A DNA stretch of 64,000 nucleotides. Origin: Tubiluchus corallicola. Lineage: Eukaryota > Priapulida > Priapulimorpha > Priapulimorphida > Tubiluchidae. A model generated the notes under the pieces. The model did not search any database, was not told where the DNA came from, and saw nothing but the letters and a program-made list of their open reading frames with translations. A program made the translations under genes and the position numbers. Positions 56,601-64,000 of this stretch are shown here, piece after piece (position 1 is the first letter of the stretch; the number at the start of each line of letters is the position of its first letter). Location of the stretch: contig JAQGDQ010000454.1 of the NCBI GenBank assembly GCA_030141605.1, positions 62,001 through 126,000 on the forward strand, written 5' to 3'.

Positions 56601-57219
56601 AACCTCTTAGTCCTTGGGACTCCATCTTGTTCGTTTATGTGAGCATTGAAAATATCGTTTAAAGGAAAAGCTAAGCATTCTGGGAAGTTAGACTTATTTA
56701 AATGCTTCTTTGAAATGCTCGCAAAGAATGTTAGGAGGATCTAGTGATAAAAGTGTGATAAGCGCCTCGTGCAATTATTAAAATCAGTTTAAAGTCGCGG
56801 TCATTTTGAGCGCCATTTTGAACACCAGTGACGTCGTTCAGCAGCTGAAGAAAAGCAGCACTTGATTTCCGTCAAAAGTATAATATTTGTTTACAAAAAT
56901 TGGATAGCTAATTTTTTTTGGATGTTTTTGCGTGAACGTCAGATGAGCTGCAGACCTTTGAATTAGTTTAAACAGCGTGCTTGCAGAAATCCACGATGCG
57001 CTTACGAAAAGTCGACCAGTTACGCGAAATCCACCAGTTACGTCATCATTTTCAAATGAATGGCAGCTACCAGCCGTAGTATAAATCGGCATTATGCTTT
57101 ATTGTTTTTTCCTAGTTTGTTTGTTATATTTTTCTAAGTTTAAGTGATAACAGCAAAATGAACCCAGCACGACTTGGTGACTTTTCCTTTAAACACTGTA
57201 ATAGCAACTCTTCATCTCA
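56601..57219. other. Unassigned intronic DNA
   Basis: Nothing recognised. Confidence 0.5.
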
Positions 57220-57432
57220 AAAGCTTAGGGATGAGTATGAGGTGTTATAATAAGAGGAATCTTTGGACTTTATAGATCCAGACCTTGTTTATGCTGGGTT
57301 TTTTTTGGACGCCTGTATAAATATCTGTAAGGGATGAGTATGAGGTGTTATAATAAGAGGAATCTTTGGACTTTATAGATCCAGACCTTGTTCATGCTGT
57401 TTTTTGGACGCCTATATAAATATCTGTAAAGT
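57220..57432. repeat. Recent tandem duplication (about 105 bp, two copies)
   Basis: The block from AGGGATGAGTATGAGGTGTTA to TATAAATATCTGTAA is repeated nearly identically. The copies differ mainly by a T-run length change. Confidence 0.95.
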
Positions 57433-57559
57433 GTGAATTAGAAAGCTGAATAGATTATTTCTAATTTTTTAATCTTTCATTCAGAGATTAGATGCTTACC
57501 TCTATTCTCTAAGTCTCTATGGATCTTGTCTTTTTAACTCGTTATTTCACAGTCTTCCC

Positions 57560-57646
57560 TTCTGTTTCTCTCTCTCACTGTCTTTCTCTCTTCCTCCTTC
57601 TCTCTCTCTCTCTCCTTCTCTCTCTCTCTCCCTTTCTTTATCTCTT

Positions 57647-57733
<87 letters not shown>
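57560..57733. repeat. (CT)n(TA)n compound microsatellite
   Basis: CT-rich DNA becomes pure CT (57651-57700) and then pure TA (57701-57733). Confidence 0.97.
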
Positions 57734-57737
<4 letters not shown>

Positions 57738-58247
57738 CTTTCTCTATCTCGCACCACTTCCGTCTCTCTCCTCCTCCCTACCTCCCTAGATCTCTACCTT
57801 CACTACCAATCCTGTCCTTCAACGGCTGATGAATTTAGTCCCGTATCTTCAATAGCTGCTACGTTCTTCACATATTCTGGACTAGACTTGGAAAACAGGC
57901 TGTAAGAGGTGCACTAGCGGCTGGTCGAGTAAACAATTCGGCAGGTTATCTGGGTCTAAACGTTCTTTCACCATGGTAAGTGATCATAAGAAACTGTAAA
58001 CTATTATCAGTAATATTACTGCCAGCAGCTGTTACCATATGTCACGATACGCACTGGCTTCCCAGAAAGGTAGTTGAGATGTGCAGCCTTCAGCCGGTCT
58101 ACTAACCGATGTACGGTCATCAGCGAGGTACGGCACGGATTTCTAGAAAGAGCAGGACACACTGACGTGAGGGTTGTGATGAACGTTTCTCAACGTGATT
58201 GTTGATAGATGTTAATCCATCTATCCACCTCCACCATCTTCACCAGC
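57734..58247. other. Unassigned intronic DNA
   Basis: Nothing recognised. Confidence 0.5.
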
Positions 58248-58249
58248 CC

Positions 58250-58332
<83 letters not shown>

Positions 58333-58690
58333 ACTCTCTCTCTCTCTGTGTCTCTCTTACTCTCTCTTTCTCTCCTCTCTCTCTTCCCTTCTTTCTCTTT
58401 TTTATTATTCTTCCCTTTGAGTCCTCTCACTGCCTATTCCCCCTACATTCTTTCCCCATCTCTGTCCTTTTCTCCCTGTCCGCAAAAGTCTCTTGCAGTC
58501 TCTTTCTCTCTCTCCTTTTCTCTGTCTCTCTCCCTCTCCTTCTGTCTTTGTCTTTCTCCCACATGTGTTCCACCATTTCTTGCTACATTCTCTCTCCCTC
58601 TTTGTCCACTTCTCTCTGCTTCGTTTTGCCGCTCTCCCTTTTTTCTCTCTATTTTCCTGCATCTCTTCCACCTTTATCTTCCTTTCCAGG
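58248..58690. repeat. (CT)n and polypyrimidine-rich tract
   Basis: Pure CT runs to about 58350, then a degenerate pyrimidine-rich stretch. Long S/L frames (up to 231 codons) here are artefacts. Confidence 0.93.
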
Positions 58691-59629
58691 AAGCTGCAGA
58701 ATAAGCTCATCTTCCCCCTTGATTACCCAAACAGCTGTGTTGTATCCATGCCTGATTGAGCATATCTTTGGGGCCAGGATTTATTTGTGCTCATTGGCTG
58801 TTATCTTAGCAGATGTTGGGGTCATCCCAGTCGTTATACCCGTCAATCAGTCCACTATTAGCCTCTCTTCGTTTCCTCAATGCTTTTATTGGCTTTCATG
58901 GTAGCTTTCCTGTATGTCCAATATGGCAGATTATTATCTCTCATAACAGATTTTGCTTTGTAAGAAGTTTTTGACATTCGGTCAGCTCCATCTTCTAGTT
59001 AATCAATCGTGTTTTTATTTGAACCAATGCAATGCCTCCTGTTGTATCAGTCAATGGTGTTTTAGGTGTGATCTAAGAAAAATGATATAAAAGAATGTTC
59101 CAATATTCGAAAATTTGTATCTTGTTTGGCACTTATCTAATGTAGCTTTTCTATATACAGACCTGCTCTTGTTTAAAGCATTTTTTTATAATTATCACCA
59201 ACTTCCAACAAATCTATTTTCGCGGTTTTGCAAAGCGTTTCAAGCGAATTTGTTGTAACAGCTTTTTCCTTTTCGCGAAATTGGATTTTCATTTTTGTTT
59301 CAAAAACATTGTTCCAGAAACTAAATTGAAAATAATTTAGAGAGAATTTTTCCCTTGTGAGTGAGGTATTTATTTTACGTTCAGTGAATAGAAAATTAAA
59401 CGGGCAATGTCTTATCATTAAACTGATTTAATTTTACTGATGTAGTGAACATATTTTAACGTTTTTGCTAAGTTTTTATTACGTATTCTATAATGTCGCA
59501 AGACGTTTTTCTGACGTTTATTTATTCATCAGGAGCTTTGCCACGTTTTCATGACGCTATCATACCTCATTTGTTTAAAATTATCCTAATATTTTCATTT
59601 CCTGAAACATATTGCACAACTATAAACGC
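58691..59629. other. Unassigned intronic DNA
   Basis: The minus frame 59173-59418 (81 codons) has no recognised motif. Confidence 0.5.
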
Positions 59630-60110
59630 TTAAAGAAGACCGGACGATTGTTTAGACTCAATCTCATTTTAATTTACTGTCCAAAATATACATTTTCTTG
59701 CCTATAAAAGTTAACAATTTTTTCCTTATATTTGAATAATTAGCTTAGAAAGTTAATTGACGGCAACCGAACGCAGCTATTGCTCACGTCAGAAACTAAC
59801 CACAGTTTGTGCAATGGAAGGCGCATCAAGCACATTTGCGTAAGTTTACAGTACTGTTTAAATGCATGATGTCACGAAAAATAGGCTTTACATCATATGA
59901 CGTCATGGAACTAACACTGCAGTTCATGCTCATGTTTATCACGGTACCGCCTTCTATTTGACAAAAAGGCACCCCTGTCATCTTAGTAGATTCACTGAGC
60001 CGCGCGTAGTTTTAAAAGTTTGACGAAATTTGAGTATCCGAGGTAATTATTATTTAATCTAGGATTTGATTTAAAAAAAGCTTTTGTGGTTTTCAACATC
60101 TTAGAGCATT
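59630..60110 (+). mobile_element. Family D TTAA element, right end missing
   Basis: Starts TTAAAGAAGACCGGACGATT. It shares with 23328-23859 the blocks ACTTTTATAGGC/GCCTATAAAAGT, AAACTAACCACAGTTTGTGCA and CACTGAGCCGCGC. No terminal TTAA is found at the far end. Confidence 0.72.
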
Positions 60111-60147
60111 ATTTGTTTTGAACTAATAATAGTTACATAATTGTTAC

Positions 60148-60228
60148 ATATGATATAACATTATATAGATAATTTAGCAATTTACCTTACTGATTACATA
60201 TCTTTATCTATATAATGTTATTTCATAT
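60148..60228. repeat. Short perfect-arm hairpin
   Basis: Arms of 25 bp (60148-60172 and 60204-60228, ATATGATATAACATTATATAGATAA and its complement with one mismatch) around a 31-nt loop. Confidence 0.85.
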
Positions 60229-60400
60229 ATCTTTCGTAGGTCATACTTAGTACTTTAGTCTGTTTTGACTTTCATGAGGTTTTTTCGTGGTTTTCTAAAG
60301 TGTCGCGTGCATCAAACGTATTTTCTGGATAAACTCTGTTCTTTGTGAAGTTAATCAAGTCTTTTGGCTTGCCAAATATTTAATGCATCCAACGCTAAAG

Positions 60401-60571
60401 CTAACCGGAACCCGGAAGTGACGCAAGTGGTGACATCACGTGTCATGGGTGCAATACAGAGTAAAAACAAGAGAAAATTATCTCGTAGTACCACAGCCAG
60501 TATTTCGACAATAGCGACCTCACCCGCTACCGCCACCTATTGGGAGTCTTATTGGCAAGCCATATTAAATG
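60401..60571 (+). CDS. Grip: GRIP-family scaffold, probable exon 4 (cassette)
   Basis: An open frame ends at a consensus donor AATG|GTAAGA (60571/60572) in phase 1, matching the PDZ1 exon. The acceptor is uncertain. CGCTAAAG|CT at 60400 gives phase 1; alternatives after 60418 and 60427 keep the same frame, while CAATACAG at 60459 is out of phase. In-frame stop TAA at 60352 bounds it. The longest version is 171 nt: ANRNPEVTQVVTSRVMGAIQ, SKNKRKLSRSTTASISTIAT, SPATATYWESYWQAILN. RKLSRSTTAS carries RxxS-type phosphorylation-like sites. Known vertebrate GRIP N-termini also have a basic Ser-rich stretch before PDZ1. The pyrimidine tract is weak and exon 3 could join directly to exon 5, so this may be alternative. 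Confidence 0.5.
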
Positions 60572-60954
60572 GTAAGAATAGAATGGTGTGTAACATTGCG
60601 CATGCGCTATGAAAATTGACCATGTTCAAAAGTGATAACTAAGTGTGGCAGGCTCAGGCTTTTACGATTTGTTCATCAAATTGAGAGCTGTGACTGAAAG
60701 ACCTCTAGTGGTTTGCAGTGTAAATTTCTGAGTCTGAGAAGTCTGTTTAAGGGGAGGTCCAGCATTGGCCAAGCCAGCGACTCAGTAGAGTGAGACAGTT
60801 TTAAGGTCATCATATGGTCATTTGGAACCCCCTGGGTGACCAGTTATTTGGAGATGAACTGGCAAAACTTGTGGCTTTGTTAGACTTAATTCTGGTCTTT
60901 GAATTTCAATAGTGATTAACTCAAGTGCTAACTGGTCTCAGTATATTATTTCAG

Positions 60955-61130
<176 letters not shown>

Positions 61131-61194
61131 TTCTCCGTAACTATAACGCTTAATAATTCGTAAGCCTTGCAAGCTAAGGGCCACGCTCAAGTAA

Positions 61195-61309
61195 AAAAAT
61201 CGTCGTTATAATGAAGCCTTGCGTCATTAAGTGAGTAAAATGTGTTAAATTCAGCGTCCTAAAAAAACCCATCGCTAAACGGGGAGTCGTTAAGCAAAGA
61301 CTTACTGTA
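61195..61309. mobile_element. Pogo/Tigger-like terminal fragment
   Basis: The end complement reads CAGTAAGTCTTTGCTTAACGACTCC and lies next to a TA (61308-61309). Internal GCGTCATTAAGTGAG and CATCGCTAAACGGG words match the style of 4118-4206. Only one end is visible. Confidence 0.5.
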
Positions 61310-61625
61310 CATCAAATGAAAGGTCTTAATGAGACAAACTGAATGGTATAAGTTATGCCACAATTGATTGACCTCTAACCCATGGATCATTGATAAAAAA
61401 TTTGCAAGTTACAAAAATTCGCTGTGAAGCCCAGTTCCTGTGTAATCAAGCAACAACGAAAATTCAGCAAAATATAAATTATAATTTTCAAGCAAATGAC
61501 TAGCGTCCTTGCTGGGACCAATTCTGTAACAATTGTTTGGAAAATCTTCAGTTTCTGACCACGTCAGAAACATAGTGAACTAGTTTAGAACTGTCATCTC
61601 CTGATTTTTTCATTTTTTCTTGCAG

Positions 61626-61761
61626 AGGAAAAACGAGGAGTAGCCGTGATTGAGTTGCACAAAAAAGAGGGTTGTAATCTCGGCTTGACCGTCTCAGGAG
61701 GAGTCGATAAAGGATGCAAACCATTCATATCCAACCTCCGACCAGGGGGCGTTGCACACAG
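61626..61761 (+). CDS. Grip: GRIP-family scaffold, PDZ1 exon (exon 5)
   Basis: 136 nt between the acceptor TTTTTTCTTGCAG|AG and a donor CACAG|GTCAAT; it starts in phase 1 and ends in phase 2. It encodes [47 protein letters not shown]. The pattern [40 protein letters not shown] is that of PDZ1 in vertebrate GRIP1/GRIP2. It covers strand beta1, the LGLT carboxylate-binding loop, beta2-beta3 and the start of helix alphaA. The rest of PDZ1 and the later PDZ domains must be in exons beyond 64000. In vertebrates PDZ1 works as a tandem with PDZ2; the whole protein clusters glutamate receptors and other membrane proteins at synapses and adhesion sites. Confidence 0.92.
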
Positions 61762-62101
61762 GTCAATATGGTTGCTTAAAAATAATTTCACACCACATAG
61801 TTTACATTTATTTATGACTTGATTTTCTCTCATTCAAATGCCTAAATAGTTGATTTGAACCTAGCAGTCTGAATAAACAAATACAGTGAGCAGTAAACCA
61901 TCAAAGTGTGAACAGGTTTCCAAGACAACAAAACAAGCACCATTTCAGGCAGTAAAATTTAAGTACTTTTTGGCCCAGCATAACTGCCAGGCCAAGTATT
62001 GTTCTCGCACTTTAAATTTTATTTCCAGGATTCTACACCAGAGGGCTCATCAGTATTGTTTAAAAAAATCTTTTAAGAAAGGTCATAAAGAGCAAATTCT
62101 T
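61762..62101 (+). other. GRIP intron 5 start
   Basis: No feature is recognised. The frame 61886-62185 lacks motifs and runs into a family A element. Confidence 0.5.
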
Positions 62102-62775
62102 TACTACCCCATTTTCAAGTCTGATAAAAAAAATATACATTTTAACACAATTAGTACTGCAAAAGCGTTTCTGTTAATTAAATAAATGATTAAAAACTTA
62201 ATTAACGGCTAGCGAGAACAACTATTGATAACATCACGAAATGGAGCGTGTTACACGTGTTTGCGAAAGCGAAAATTGAAGTACAGTGCTACTGTAGGCG
62301 ATTCAGTGAGTTGTAGTAAAACTAGTCAAGTTTTAAAGATAAAAATTCAAAATTACCGCCGTGCTCACGCATAGCTGTCGAGCGAGTGTACTTTTAACAC
62401 AATTAATACTGCAAAAGCATTTCTGATAATTGAATATTAGATTGAAAACTTAATTAACGGTGGGCGAGCCCAACTATTGATGACATCACAAACTGACATA
62501 ATTTTCCACAGCAAAATGTTCCACGAGCGTGTTGCACGTGTTTGCGAAAGCGAAAATTGAAGTACAGCGCTACTGTAAGACATTCAGTGTGTTGTACTAA
62601 AACTAGGAAAGTTTTAAGATAAAATTCAAATTTCAAATTTACCGCGTAAATGCACGTAACAGCGAAGAACTAACGTAATAATTCTTTTGAAAAAAACCAG
62701 TATGCTTCCTTTTAATATTTTAAGGAGTAGATTGTTTTGACCAACAGTTTAAGATTGGGCCCAGTGTTGCTTTAA
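62102..62775 (+). mobile_element. Family A TTAA element with internal partial duplication
   Basis: The left end is missing. The block CTTTTAACACAATTAATACTGCAAAAGC occurs twice (about 62141 and 62390), so the left half is present in tandem. The right end TTTAAGATTGGGCCCAGTGTTGCTTTAA finishes in TTAA. Confidence 0.75.
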
Positions 62776-63217
62776 ATACAAGCCTACTATGCAAAAGTCA
62801 GGCTCTCGCCCACAATAAATTTTGGAGGCATTTTAACCAAAAAGTTTAATACCTTTGAACATTATGTGACTAACTGCATATTACGTAGGGACCATCAGTT
62901 TGTCAAAACGCAACACGGCTTTCTGCAAACTCGGCTGCGTTAACTAAAGGGTTAAGGTTAATAACTTAATATCGTAGTGGTAGCGTGCGTGACATAAACA
63001 TCTCGTAAATGCCGAATTATCAGGAATTTTTATATTCCATCTTAAAATCCTAGAATAAACGGCTGGAAATGTAGCACGCGCCAGGTGCATTGTGGGAAGA
63101 ATGGAATGTGTCACGTGAGAAGCTGTTGCGGCATTCTGTGGCCTCCCAAGCCTGCTAAGAATTTCATTGCCAATTGCCAAATATATCTTTTATTGTCAAG
63201 AATGCTGTTTTTCTGAG
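62776..63217. other. Unassigned intronic DNA
   Basis: At 63084-63120 a GCATTGTGGGA word (ZNF143/Staf-like in reverse) lies next to TCACGTGA (E-box). Otherwise nothing is recognised. Confidence 0.4.
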
Positions 63218-63708
63218 TCATCATCATTATCATCGTCATCACTCATCACTAGTCATCCATTTTGTAGTCCATCGTTATTACTTTTAGTCTTTGTCGCTCC
63301 GATTAGTTATATATGTTTGCATCTGCAACACCCGTTATTGTCAATACCATTATTATCAATATCAGTGTCATATTACTGTCCTCATTGTCACTGTCATCAT
63401 CATAAACATCATTGTTATCGTTTTCGTCCTTATCACTGTTGTCACAGTTTTTGCCGCTATCAGTGCAATTGTCATTATTATTATTTGCCAACGTCATCTC
63501 CACACCATGATCATTATAATCTTCTTCATTGCCGTTATGATTATTATCATTGTCATTGTCGTCATCATTATCATCACCATCATCGTTTCCATCATCATCA
63601 TCGTCGTCGTCATCGTCGTCATCATCATCATCATTATCTCCAATACTGCTGCCATTGTCATTGCTGCCGTCATTATAGTCGTTATGATCATCATTCTCAT
63701 CACGTGTT
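63218..63708. repeat. (CAT/CGT)n degenerate trinucleotide repeat
   Basis: ATC/GTC/ATT triplets over about 490 bp, purest at 63540-63640. The 233- and 145-codon plus frames (H/Y/C-rich and I/V-rich) and the minus M/T frames are artefacts. Confidence 0.93.
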
Positions 63709-64000
63709 TTTTTTCATTATCATCTTGAAAGCTGTTTGTTATAAAGTTCTTTCTTCCCATCCTGTACTAATTATCTTTTACGAGTTTTCTTCTCTTTCGA
63801 TCTTTCCGTTTTTTTCGCTCAGCGGGTTGTATTTTTCACTTTTGTTCAAGGTCACACTAGGATGCTGAAGCCATTCATAAGCCATTACAGTAATTAGCTA
63901 AAGGAGTAGTGGTAATCCCATAAAGTATAATCCCCACTTCCTGTTTACTCCCTAAAGTATTGCAAACTTCCCCTTTAAGCTACTGAAGATTTAAGTTCTC

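Noticed and set aside
58209-58904. 231-codon plus frame
   Set aside because: Its first three quarters are pyrimidine-repeat translation, and the remainder shows no family.
60460-60571. Shorter GRIP exon 4 using the CAATACAG acceptor
   Set aside because: The best-looking acceptor, but it gives phase 0, incompatible with the phase-1 end of exon 3 or exon 2.

Overview
This is animal (invertebrate) nuclear DNA. It is AT-rich, with GT-AG introns, very low coding density, many microsatellites and many short non-autonomous DNA transposons. Nothing looks prokaryotic, viral or organellar. The species cannot be fixed from the sequence. The microsatellite style and the decayed LINE tails would suit a mollusc or another marine invertebrate, but that is a guess.

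The one gene I can name is on the + strand: the 5' half of a GRIP-family (glutamate receptor-interacting protein) multi-PDZ scaffold gene. The exon at 61626-61761 encodes the first two thirds of PDZ1, including the LGLTVSGG carboxylate-binding loop, and is clearly GRIP-like. Upstream are exons 43477-44031, 50637-50753 and probably 60401-60571. All begin and end in phase 1 and are multiples of three, so each could be skipped without a frameshift. A CpG-rich candidate first coding exon, also ending in phase 1, lies at 29951-30041. The other PDZ domains lie beyond 64000. On this model positions 30042-61625 are almost entirely GRIP introns (about 13.4, 6.6, 9.6 and 1.1 kb). A possible last exon of an unidentified minus-strand gene (48120-48205) lies inside GRIP intron 2.

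Positions 1-29900 hold no gene I can support. They contain microsatellites and transposon relics: families A, B and D with TTAA ends (piggyBac-like), families C, E, K and L with hAT-like ends, two pogo/Tigger-like ends, LINE 3' ends and a reverse-transcriptase fragment, a 315 bp inverted repeat, and clusters of CAGGTR/YACCTG boxes. The same families continue through the introns. The introns also carry minisatellites with units of 25, 30, about 35, 49, 50, 64 and 162 bp, and three copies of what looks like a 5S rRNA-derived SINE.

The items most worth a second look are the GRIP 5' exon structure with its promoter-proximal E2-box cluster, the polybasic-aromatic patch in exon 2, the twin 25-bp arrays bracketing exon 3, the 5S-derived SINE, the fold-back and chimeric TTAA elements, the 50-bp satellite open in three frames, and the minus-strand terminal exon candidate. 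Family assignments come from reading and from knowledge of the families; no search was run.
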